Source of the DNA: CAIWHR01 sp963843595
Lineage (GTDB): Bacteria > Pseudomonadota > Gammaproteobacteria > Burkholderiales > Casimicrobiaceae
Direction: 5' to 3'
NCBI GenBank assembly: GCA_963843595.1
Contig: CAWJLG010000008.1
Span: 310,001 to 374,000, forward strand
Length of the DNA: 64,000 nt
This document shows, piece after piece, positions 8,396-15,696 of this stretch; the stretch's first letter is position 1; every line of letters begins with the position of its first letter. The translations under genes and the position numbers were made by a program. The notes beneath the pieces are model-generated. The model was given only the letters and a program-made list of their open reading frames with translations. It ran no database searches and was not told the origin of the DNA.

Positions 8396-9396
8396 AGGAA
8401 CACCGGCACGCCGACGAGTGCCGTGATCACGCCGACCGGCAGCTGCACCGGCGCCGCGACGGTGCGCGCAAGCGTGTCGGCGAACACGAGCAGCGCGCCG
8501 CCGGCGAGCGCGGAAGCCGGCAGCAGCAGCCGCTGATCGTTGCCGAAGGCGAGGCGCAGAGCGTGCGGGACAATGAGACCGACGAAACCGACACTGCCTG
8601 CCGTCGTCACCGCGGCGGCGGTCGCGAGCGCGGCGAGCGCGTGCAGCACCAGCGTGATGCGAGGCACCGCGACCCCCAACGCGGCCGCATGGTCGTCGCC
8701 CCGGGCGAGTACGTTGAGGTCACGCGCCATCGCCATCGCGGCGACGAGGACGGTGGCAAGGACGACGAGCCCGGGTACCGCGAGCGTCGTGCCCGAAAGA
8801 TCGCCGATGAGCCAGAACAGCATCCCCTTCACCTGAGCGTCGGGCGACAGCGCGAGCAGCAGCGAGATCAGCGCGCCCCAGCCGGCCGCGACGACGACGC
8901 CGGTCAGGAGCAACCGCGCCGAAGTCCACGGTGCCTGCTCGGCGCGGGTGCGGGCGAGACCGAACACCAGCAGCGTCGACACCAGCGCGCCGCCAAACGC
9001 GGCCGGCGGCGCGAACGCCGCGAGCCCGAGGAGCATCGCGGCCAGCGCACCGGCTGCGGCGCCGCCGGAAAGGCCGAGCACGTAGGGATCGGCAAGGGGA
9101 TTGCGCAGCAGCACCTGCAGCAAGGCGCCGGCCACCGCGAGCAGACCGCCGGTCGAGAACGCGGCGAGCGCACGCGGAAGTCGAAGGTCGCGGACGATTG
9201 CGGCGCTGGTGTCGCGCCCTTCGCCGGCCAGCGCACGCCAGACCGTCGACAGATCCACCGCGACGCTTCCGGTCGCCAGCGACGCGGCCAGAACCGCCAG
9301 CGCGCCGAGCACAAGAACGCCCAGCACCGTCGCGACGCCGACGGGGGTTGCGAACATTGCTCGGGAAAGGGCGCGCGGTGTCACCGAATCGCTCAT
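8368..9396 (-). CDS. btuC: Cobalamin ABC transporter permease BtuC (FecCD family)
   Basis: A 342-residue permease with about ten hydrophobic segments. The diagnostic FecCD stretch LRLPRALAAF ... LLRNPLADPYVLGLSGGA is present, and a conserved GFVGLIVPHALR occurs in the coupling-helix region. It is the first gene of a btuC-btuD operon. Family homologues also move ferric siderophores; B12 is preferred because btuB/btuF and a cobalamin riboswitch are adjacent. No riboswitch precedes this operon; a TATAAT on the minus strand at 9450-9445 is the likely promoter. Confidence 0.88.
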   Translation of the reverse strand: MSDSVTPRALSRAMFATPVGVATVLGVLVLGALAVLAASLATGSVAVDLSTVWRALAGEGRDTSAAIVRDLRLPRALAAFSTGGLLAVAGALLQVLLRNPLADPYVLGLSGGAAAGALAAMLLGLAAFAPPAAFGGALVSTLLVFGLARTRAEQAPWTSARLLLTGVVVAAGWGALISLLLALSPDAQVKGMLFWLIGDLSGTTLAVPGLVVLATVLVAAMAMARDLNVLARGDDHAAALGVAVPRITLVLHALAALATAAAVTTAGSVGFVGLIVPHALRLAFGNDQRLLLPASALAGGALLVFADTLARTVAAPVQLPVGVITALVGVPVFLWLLSRSRT

Positions 9397-9444
9397 GCGG
9401 CGCTGCGCGGGCGAACGGGAATCGCCGCACCGCGCGGCGCATCG

Positions 9445-9468
9445 ATTATAGGGCGCGTGGCCTATAAT
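9445..9468. promoter_or_regulatory. Divergent back-to-back -10 elements in a perfect inverted repeat (btuC / greB)
   Basis: The sequence is ATTATAGG, eight bases, CCTATAAT: a perfect 8-base inverted repeat. Each arm carries a consensus TATAAT, one facing greB (9463-9468, plus) and one facing btuC (9450-9445, minus). Leaders would be about 40 bases each. Neither direction has a good -35. The arrangement suggests two competing promoters, or a dimeric regulator site covering both. Confidence 0.6.
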
Positions 9469-9510
9469 TCACCCCCCCGCCGTGCTCCAGCGGGAGCCGC
9501 CCGCCGCACC

Positions 9511-10143
9511 ATGAGCAAAGCCTTCACCCGCGAAACCGATGCCGTCGACGAGGACGCCGAACTCGAGTCGGCCTCACCGCTGCCGGCCGGGGCGCGCAAC
9601 TACATGACGCCCGGCGGGTTCGCGCGGTTGTCGGCGGAACTCGACGCGCTCGTCCAGAGGGAGCGTCCCGAACTCGTCGCGATCGTCGCATGGGCGGCGG
9701 GCAACGGCGACCGGTCCGAGAACGGCGACTACATCTACGGCAAGAAGCGTTTGCGCGAGATCGATCGCCGGATCCGCTTCCTCGTGCGCCGCCTCGACCT
9801 CGCCGAGGTCGTCGATCCAGGGGCGCGTCCCGACGACGGCAACGCGGACCAGGTGTTTTTCGGCGCGACGGTCACCGTCTGCAACGCGCGCGGCGAGGAA
9901 CGCACCGTCAGCATCGTCGGCGTAGACGAGATCGACACGGCGCGCGGCTATATCAGCTGGGTGTCGCCGATGGCCCGTGCGCTGATCAAGGCGCGCGAGG
10001 GCGACACCGTGACCCTGCGCACGCCAGGCGGCGTCGAGGAACTCGAGGTCATCGCTGTACGCTACGAACCTCTCGCGACCGGCAGCTGTCCAACGGCGCA
10101 CGCGACGGCGGTTGACGCGATGTGTGGCCAGAGACTAGAGTGA
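9511..10143 (+). CDS. greB: Transcription elongation factor GreB
   Basis: Secondary-channel factor that stimulates RNA cleavage by backtracked RNA polymerase. The N-terminal coiled coil has the acidic tip region GDRSENGDYIYGKKR, typical of GreB, and the C-terminal FKBP-like domain includes FFGATVTV and SPMARALIKA. The ATG at 9511 opens the conserved part; only a distant GGGAG is seen upstream. At 210 residues it is longer than typical GreB: about 25 extra residues after VIAVRYE show no family similarity and end just before the next gene. A perfect -10 TATAAT is at 9463-9468. Confidence 0.92.
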   Translation: MSKAFTRETDAVDEDAELESASPLPAGARNYMTPGGFARLSAELDALVQRERPELVAIVAWAAGNGDRSENGDYIYGKKRLREIDRRIRFLVRRLDLAEVVDPGARPDDGNADQVFFGATVTVCNARGEERTVSIVGVDEIDTARGYISWVSPMARALIKAREGDTVTLRTPGGVEELEVIAVRYEPLATGSCPTAHATAVDAMCGQRLE

Positions 10144-10147
10144 TCTC

Positions 10148-10393
10148 ATGATGTCCGAAGCAACATCTGTGCATTCGCCGGTCGACAGCGGACTCGTTCG
10201 CGATCTCGCTGCGCTTGAGCAGAAGCTCGCGACGCTGATCGTGCATACGCGCGCGCTGCGGGCCGCGAACGAGTCGCTGCGCCGCGAGCTGGCGGCCGCG
10301 AACGCCCGCAACCAGACCCTCGCCGGCCGTGTGGCGGAAGCGAAGCAGCGGCTCGACGCCCTGCTCGCCCGGTTGCCCGAGACCGCCGCATGA
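10148..10393 (+). CDS. ZapB-like/TIGR02449 small coiled-coil protein
   Basis: An 81-residue, almost entirely helical protein with heptad-like Leu/Ala spacing (EQKLATLIVHTRALRAANE). It lies four bases after greB and overlaps zapA by four bases. Proteins of this type always sit directly before zapA in beta- and gammaproteobacteria and are thought to help organise the FtsZ ring, as ZapB does; that role is inferred from position. Two adjacent ATGs (10148 and 10151) are possible starts. Confidence 0.8.
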   Translation: MMSEATSVHSPVDSGLVRDLAALEQKLATLIVHTRALRAANESLRRELAAANARNQTLAGRVAEAKQRLDALLARLPETAA

Positions 10394-10743
10394 CGGGGAA
10401 GAACCCGCCGTCGATCACGCTGGAGGTGTCGCTGCTCGGCCGCGACTACAAGGTCGCGTGCGAGGAATCCGAACGTGCCGAGCTGCTCGATGCAGTGGCG
10501 TTCCTCGATCGCCGCATGCGCGAGATTCGCGATGCGGGGAAAGGCGCGGCGACCGAACGCGTCGCGGTGATGGCCGCGCTCAACATCACGCACGACCTGC
10601 TGCGCGAACGGCACGCGGCGAACCGTGCACCGCCGCCGCAGTCCATGACCGCGGTCATTGACGATGCCGGTGTGCGGCGTAGAATCGTCGACATGCATAC
10701 CGCTATCGACCAGGCGCTCGCCACCGGCAACAAGCCGATCTAG
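10390..10743 (+). CDS. zapA: Cell division protein ZapA
   Basis: A 117-residue FtsZ-ring stabiliser. The N-terminal domain has ITLEVSLLGRDYKVACEESER and AVAFLDRRMREIRD, the ZapA signature, followed by a helix with RVAVMAALNITHDLL. The ATG overlaps the stop of the preceding coiled-coil gene (ATGA), indicating coupling. It is followed at once by 6S RNA, as in most beta- and gammaproteobacteria. Confidence 0.93.
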   Translation: MTGKNPPSITLEVSLLGRDYKVACEESERAELLDAVAFLDRRMREIRDAGKGAATERVAVMAALNITHDLLRERHAANRAPPPQSMTAVIDDAGVRRRIVDMHTAIDQALATGNKPI

Positions 10744-10783
10744 CAAGCGCCTTCGCGACATCGGCGTCGTGGCGGCGTTCTCA

Positions 10784-10964
10784 ATGTTCCCTGCGGTGTT
10801 CGAACTGCCCATACACTCTTTGAACCAATGCTAACTTAGCGAGGTTGCCCTGCCTCCAGCGGGCTGGTGTGCGCTCCCATGCGGAAGCGCCTGAAGGCCC
10901 CGGCGGGCGACCCTCTTGAACCCAGGTTCAAGATGACGGGTGGTACGGCATCTGCGGGGAACAC
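10784..10964 (+). ncRNA. ssrS: 6S RNA
   Basis: The region after zapA carries the 6S RNA hallmarks. The 5' strand GTTCCCTGCGGTGTTCG (from 10786) can pair with the 3' strand CATCTGCGGGGAAC (ending 10962) as the closing stem. The conserved element CTTGAACCCAGGTTCAAG is at about 10914-10932. 6S RNA mimics an open promoter and holds sigma-70 RNA polymerase in stationary phase. Ends are estimated from the closing stem. Confidence 0.92.
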
Positions 10965-11053
10965 CTATTCTTACTCGGGCGCGGCAACAAGTCCCGCGAT
11001 TACCCAGACAGGCGCGGCGCTGGTGACGGCGCCGCGATTTTTTCCGGGGCGCC

Positions 11054-11521
11054 ATGCGTTACTGGCTGATGAAGTCCGAGCCGGACGAGTTTTCGATCGA
11101 CGATCTCGCCGCGGCGAAGGACCGGACGACGCCCTGGGTCGGTGTGCGCAACTATCAGGCGCGCAATTTCATGCGCGATCAGATGCGCGTCGGCGACCGC
11201 GCGTTCTTCTATCACTCGAGCTGTCCCGAGCCAGGCATCGCCGGCATCGTCGAAGTGTCCACCCCGGCCTATCCGGACGCGACGCAGTTCGACCGGAAAA
11301 GCACCTACTACGATCCGAAGGCCACGCCTGAAGCGCCGCGCTGGGTCCACGTGGACGTGAAGCTCGTCGAGAAGACGCGCCTCGTACCGCTTGCCGAGCT
11401 CCGCGCCCATCCGGGCCTTGCCCGCATGCGCACCCTCCAGCGCGGCAATCGACTGTCGATCACACCGGTCGATCCGGCCGAGTGGTCGATCATCGTCAGG
11501 CTCGCCCGGCGAAAGGGATAG
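11054..11521 (+). CDS. EVE domain protein
   Basis: A 155-residue single-domain EVE (PUA-like) protein, beginning RYWLMKSEPDEFSIDDL and containing WVGVRNYQARNFMRDQM, GDRAFFYHS and GIAGIVEV. EVE domains bind modified bases in DNA or RNA; some are fused to restriction enzymes, but this stand-alone form is a housekeeping gene commonly found beside 6S RNA in betaproteobacteria. The exact ligand is unknown. It is followed six bases later by a TauE-family exporter. Confidence 0.9.
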   Translation: MRYWLMKSEPDEFSIDDLAAAKDRTTPWVGVRNYQARNFMRDQMRVGDRAFFYHSSCPEPGIAGIVEVSTPAYPDATQFDRKSTYYDPKATPEAPRWVHVDVKLVEKTRLVPLAELRAHPGLARMRTLQRGNRLSITPVDPAEWSIIVRLARRKG

Positions 11522-11526
11522 GCGCG

Positions 11527-12342
11527 GTGGATCCGGCACTCATCGTCGCATTCGTCGTACTGGGACTTCTGGTCGGCTTTCTCGCCGGACTGCTGGGCAT
11601 CGGGGGCGGAATGACGATGGTGCCGATACTCACGATCCTGTTCACGCGCCAAGCCTTTCCGGTCAGCCATGTCGTCCACATGGCCGTCGCGACGTCGACG
11701 GCGACGATCATCTTCACGTCGATCTCGTCGGCGCGCGAGCATCACCGGCACGGCGCGGTGCTCTGGGGCGTGGTGGCCGGCATGGCGCCGGGCATCATCG
11801 CCGGTTCCCTGCTCGGCCCGCAGGTCGTCGGCGGGATGTCGACGGCCATGCTGGCGGGCTTCTTCGGTGTGTTCGTCGCCTTCTCGGCCACCCAGATGCT
11901 GCTCGATCGCAAGCCGGCGCCCCACCGCGACCTGCCCGGCAAGGCGGGTCTGTTCGGCGTCGGCAGCGGCATCGGTCTCATCTCGAGCATGGTCGGCGCA
12001 GGCGGCGGATTCCTGTCGGTGCCGTTCATGACCTGGTGCAACGTGAAGATCCACAACGCGGTGGCGACCTCGGCGGCGCTGGGCCTGCCGATCGCCGTCG
12101 CCGGCACCGTCGGCTTCATCATCGCGGGACTGCGCCAGACCGACATGCCGCCGCACACGCTGGGCTACATCTACTGGCCGGCGCTGATCGCCATCGTCGC
12201 CGGCAGCGTTGTCCTGGCGCCGGTTGGGGCACGAACGGCACATCGCTGGCCGGTAAAGAAGCTCAAGAAGGCGTTTGCGTTCCTGCTCTACGTCCTCGCC
12301 GCGTACATGCTGTGGAAGTCGTGGAGCACCTGGCAGCGCTGA
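11527..12342 (+). CDS. TauE/SafE-family sulfite/organosulfonate exporter
   Basis: A 271-residue membrane protein with about eight hydrophobic segments and the two family repeats, each with a glycine-rich turn: GLLGIGGGMTMVPIL near the start and GAGGGFLSVPFMTW in the middle. I chose the GTG at 11527 because hydrophobic sequence begins right after it and AAAGG lies upstream; an in-frame ATG 45 bases earlier would lie inside the EVE gene. Substrates of this family include sulfite, sulfoacetate and other small anions; nothing here narrows it. It converges with matB. Confidence 0.85.
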   Translation: MDPALIVAFVVLGLLVGFLAGLLGIGGGMTMVPILTILFTRQAFPVSHVVHMAVATSTATIIFTSISSAREHHRHGAVLWGVVAGMAPGIIAGSLLGPQVVGGMSTAMLAGFFGVFVAFSATQMLLDRKPAPHRDLPGKAGLFGVGSGIGLISSMVGAGGGFLSVPFMTWCNVKIHNAVATSAALGLPIAVAGTVGFIIAGLRQTDMPPHTLGYIYWPALIAIVAGSVVLAPVGARTAHRWPVKKLKKAFAFLLYVLAAYMLWKSWSTWQR

Positions 12343-12364
12343 GTGCCGGCGGTGCCGGTGGGCG

Positions 12365-13864
12365 CTATGCGGTTTTCGCGAAGGCCTCCCGCAACACGTT
12401 CTTCTGGACCTTGCCCATCGCGTTACGCGGCAGCTCTGCGACGAAGTGCACGCGCTTGGGCACCTTGAAGCTCGCGATCTCGCTCTTCAGCGCGCCGACG
12501 ATCGCCGCCTCGGTCAGCGTGTGGCCGGGCCGGGCGACGACCACGGCCGTCACGGCTTCGCCGAAGTCGGGGTCGGGAACGCCGATCACGGCCGTCTCGA
12601 CGACGCCGGGCATCGCGTCGATGCGCTCCTCGATCTCCTTCGGGTAGACGTTGAGCCCGCCGGTGATCACGAGATCCTTGGCGCGGCCGACGATCCGCAC
12701 GTAGCGCTCGGGCGTCCATTCGCCCATGTCGCCGGTCTTGAAGTAGCCGTCGGCGGTGAATTCCTCTTGCGTCTTCTCCGGCATCCGCCAATACCCGGGA
12801 AACACGTTCGGGCCCTTCACCTCCATCGCACCGATCGTGCCGGGTGCGCAGGGAACGCCTGCCTCGTCGACGATCCGGATCGACACGCCGGGCAGCGGCG
12901 GACCGACGGTGCCGGCGAGCCGCGGTCCGGCGAGCGGGTTCGACGTGTTCATGCCGGTCTCGGTCATTCCGTAACGTTCGAGGATCGTGTGTCCGGTCCG
13001 GTCGCGGAACGCGTCGAAGGTCTCCGTGAGCAGCGGCGCGGAGCCGGAGACGAACAACCGGACGTTGCGGCACGTGTCGCTCGAGAACCCGGGCTCGGTG
13101 AGCAGCCGCGTGTAGAACGTCGGCACACCCATCATCACGGTCGCCTTGGGCAGCAGCCCGGTCACTTGCCCCGCGTCGAACTTCGGCAGCCACAGCATCC
13201 GCGCGCCGGCGAGCAGCACGCAATGGATCGCGACGAACAGGCCGTGCACGTGATAGATCGGCAACGCGTGCAGCAGCACGTCGCCGCGGGTGAAGCCCCA
13301 CTCCTCGACCAGCGTCAGGGCGTTCGCCGCGAGGTTGCGGTGCGTCAGCATTGCACCTTTCGATCGGCCGGTCGTGCCCGAGGTGTAGAGGATGGCCGCG
13401 AGATCATCCGGCCGCGAGACGGCGGTGGCGAATGTCGCCGGCTGGCTGCGGGCATGTTCGTCGAGCGAGCCCCCCGCAGCGCCGAGGGTCAGCACCGTGG
13501 TTCCTGGCGCGATCGGCGCGAGCACGCCTTCCGCCTCGGGCCGGCACACGATCACGCGCGGCTCGGCGTCGCCGAAGAAGTACGCGAGCTCGCCCTTCTG
13601 ATAGCCGGTATTGAGCGGCAGGTAGACGAGCCCCGCGCGCAGGCAGGCCAGATAGAGCGCCAGCACGGGCCAGTGCTTGTCGGTCTGCACCGCGACGCGG
13701 TCGCCGGGGCGGCAACCGGCCGCGACCAGCGCGTTCGCGATCCGCGCCGATGCCGCGGCCAGTTCGTCGTAATGAACGACCGGACCGTCCGGGATCATGA
13801 TAAACGGCTGCTCCGGGTCCTCGCCGAAGTGGCTCTCGAACAGTGCGTATAGGTTGGCGTTCAT
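12365..13864 (-). CDS. matB: Malonyl-CoA synthetase (malonate-CoA ligase) MatB
   Basis: A 499-residue adenylate-forming enzyme making malonyl-CoA from malonate, CoA and ATP. AMP-binding motif ILYTSGTTGRSKGAM, then HALPIYHVHGLF, LERYGMTETGMNTSNP, YFKTGDMGEW, and the catalytic Lys in PRNAMGKVQKNVLRE. The N-terminus MNANLYALFE and the TETxMNTSNP block match MatB enzymes rather than general acyl-CoA ligases. It is divergent from dctPQM, 109 bases away, which suggests the transporter brings in malonate or a related C3/C4 diacid. Substrate has not been proven; methylmalonate is possible. Confidence 0.88.
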   Translation of the reverse strand: MNANLYALFESHFGEDPEQPFIMIPDGPVVHYDELAAASARIANALVAAGCRPGDRVAVQTDKHWPVLALYLACLRAGLVYLPLNTGYQKGELAYFFGDAEPRVIVCRPEAEGVLAPIAPGTTVLTLGAAGGSLDEHARSQPATFATAVSRPDDLAAILYTSGTTGRSKGAMLTHRNLAANALTLVEEWGFTRGDVLLHALPIYHVHGLFVAIHCVLLAGARMLWLPKFDAGQVTGLLPKATVMMGVPTFYTRLLTEPGFSSDTCRNVRLFVSGSAPLLTETFDAFRDRTGHTILERYGMTETGMNTSNPLAGPRLAGTVGPPLPGVSIRIVDEAGVPCAPGTIGAMEVKGPNVFPGYWRMPEKTQEEFTADGYFKTGDMGEWTPERYVRIVGRAKDLVITGGLNVYPKEIEERIDAMPGVVETAVIGVPDPDFGEAVTAVVVARPGHTLTEAAIVGALKSEIASFKVPKRVHFVAELPRNAMGKVQKNVLREAFAKTA

Positions 13865-13973
13865 TGGCGACGGAGGCTTGCCGGAGCCCGCCCGGCGTTG
13901 CGGCGGTGCGCAAACGCCAGCTGCGCGCCGGTGTTATTCTTCGCGGACAATTATTCCACACGGAGGAGACCCC

Positions 13974-14996
13974 ATGCACATCCTTTCCCGGCGCGCCTGC
14001 GTCGCCGCGACGCTTGCGCTCGCGCTGTCGTTCGCATTCCCTTCCGCCGCGCAGCAGCCGCGCGTGCTCAAGATCTCGCATCAGTTCCCGGCCGCGACGG
14101 GCACCGAGGGCGATTTCCGCGACCAGCTCGCGAAGAGGTTCGCCGCCGAAGTCGAGAAGCGATCCAACGGCGCGCTGAAGGTCGAGGTCTATCCGGCAAG
14201 CTCGCTGGTGAAGACCTTCGCCCAATTCAGCGCGTTGCGCAAGGGCGCGCTGGACATGTCGGTATTGCCCATCGCCTACGGTGGCGGCGAGGTGCCGGAA
14301 GCGAACCTCGGCCTGATGCCCGCGCTGATCACGAGCTACGAGCAGGGTCTGCGCTGGAAGGACGCTCCGATCGGCAAGGAGTGGTCGAAGCTGCTCGAGG
14401 ACCGCGGCATCAAGATCCTGACGTGGGTGTGGCAGGCGGGCGGCATCGCGGGCCTCGCCAAGCCGGTCGTCGCGCCCGACGACGCCAAGGGCATGAAGAT
14501 CCGCGGCGGCAGCAAGGAAGTCGACATGATGCTGAAGGCGGCGGGTGCCGCGATCACCAACGTGCCGTCGAACGAGATCTACAGCGCGATGCAGTCGGGT
14601 GTGCTCGATGCGGCGATCACGTCGTCGACGTCGCTGATCAGCTTCCGGCTCTACGAGACCGGCAAGAACGTGACCACCGCGCGCAAGAACACGTTCTGGT
14701 ACATGTTCGAGCCGCTCGTGATCTCCAAGTCGGTCTTCGACAGCCTACCGAAGGACCAGCAGCAGATCGTCGTCGACGTCGGAGCGAGCCTCGAGGCGTT
14801 CGCGCTCGACGCGGCGAAGGCGGACGACCAGCGTATGGCCGACGTCTACGCGAAGAACGGCGCCAAGGTGTTCGACATGGACGACGCGGCGTTCGCCAAG
14901 TGGCGGACGATCGCGCGCGAGACCGCCTGGGAGGAATTTGCCAAGAACGTGAAGGACGGCAGGCGCTGGCTGGACATGGCGACGGCGGTGAAGTGA
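13974..14996 (+). CDS. dctP: TRAP transporter substrate-binding protein DctP
   Basis: A 340-residue periplasmic receptor of a TRAP dicarboxylate transporter. The signal peptide ends near FPSAAQQ (about residue 24); the mature part begins VLKISHQFPAAT. The conserved segment KIRGGSKEVDMMLKAAGA and the binding-site region VLDAAITSSTSL are typical of DctP. A strong GGAGGAGA lies just upstream of the ATG. It is first in a dctP-dctQ-dctM operon and divergent from matB, so malonate or a similar diacid is the likely ligand. Confidence 0.9.
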   Translation: MHILSRRACVAATLALALSFAFPSAAQQPRVLKISHQFPAATGTEGDFRDQLAKRFAAEVEKRSNGALKVEVYPASSLVKTFAQFSALRKGALDMSVLPIAYGGGEVPEANLGLMPALITSYEQGLRWKDAPIGKEWSKLLEDRGIKILTWVWQAGGIAGLAKPVVAPDDAKGMKIRGGSKEVDMMLKAAGAAITNVPSNEIYSAMQSGVLDAAITSSTSLISFRLYETGKNVTTARKNTFWYMFEPLVISKSVFDSLPKDQQQIVVDVGASLEAFALDAAKADDQRMADVYAKNGAKVFDMDDAAFAKWRTIARETAWEEFAKNVKDGRRWLDMATAVK

Positions 14997-15029
14997 GATC
15001 GTCAGCCGGATGATTCGCCCGCCACGACG

Positions 15030-15548
15030 ATGAGCGTCTGGCTTCGCTTCACCCGCACGCTTGCCACGCTCAACACGTGGTTCGGCTACCTGTCGGGATT
15101 CGTCATCGTCGGCTGCGCGGGCGTCCTCGTGTTCGAGGTCGTGGTCCGCTACTGGCTGCACTGGCCCACCGATTGGGAAATCGAGCTGGCGGTGATGCTG
15201 CTCATCATCGCGACCTTCATGAGTGCCGGCTATACGCAGCTTCACCGCGGCCACGTGTCGATCGAGGTGCTGGACGGGCTCCTGCCGGCGCGCATCAACC
15301 GGTTCCGACGCACGCTGGCTGACGTGCTGTCGCTCGCCGTCTGCGTGTTCGTGGCATGGAAATCGTGGGAGTTCTTCGGCGAGGCCTGGGCCGACGGCCG
15401 CGCCAGCAACTCGGTGTGGGGGCCGAAGCTCTGGATCCCCTACTTGTTCATGGCGCTGGGGATGACGCTGCTGTGCCTGCAGCTCGCCGTTCAGATCCCG
15501 TCGGCGCGCTTCGGCATGCTGCGCGGCGCGCCGGGGGAGACCGAGTGA
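15030..15548 (+). CDS. dctQ: TRAP transporter small permease subunit DctQ
   Basis: A 172-residue four-helix membrane subunit. Hydrophobic segments start near residues 15, 50, 90 and 130. The motif VVVRYWLHWPTDWEIELAV is characteristic of DctQ, as is YTQLHRGHVSIEVL. It follows dctP by 33 bases and is separated from dctM by a hairpin-rich spacer. DctQ scaffolds the large permease in the inner membrane. Confidence 0.9.
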   Translation: MSVWLRFTRTLATLNTWFGYLSGFVIVGCAGVLVFEVVVRYWLHWPTDWEIELAVMLLIIATFMSAGYTQLHRGHVSIEVLDGLLPARINRFRRTLADVLSLAVCVFVAWKSWEFFGEAWADGRASNSVWGPKLWIPYLFMALGMTLLCLQLAVQIPSARFGMLRGAPGETE

Positions 15549-15555
15549 GCAAGCC

Positions 15556-15622
15556 GGCCGAAGGCCAGGCGCGAAGCGCGCGTCGGCGCGCGATCGAGGG
15601 CGCCCGACAACCGGGCGCTACA
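15556..15622 (+). repeat. Hairpin cluster in the dctQ-dctM spacer
   Basis: The 148-base gap between dctQ and dctM holds several stable stem-loops. GGCC-GAA-GGCC (about 15557-15567) and GCGC-GAA-GCGC (about 15570-15580) have tight loops. GCGCCCG-ACAAC-CGGGCGC (15600-15618) is a perfect 7-base stem. There is no T-tract, so this is probably an mRNA stability or processing element rather than a terminator. It may also be a dispersed intergenic repeat. Confidence 0.45.
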
Positions 15623-15696
15623 AGATGGGCGGAACGTGCGGAGGGCCGAGTGAACGTCGACGCGGTCCGGCGCAGGCGCCGGACTGGAGGCCCCGC

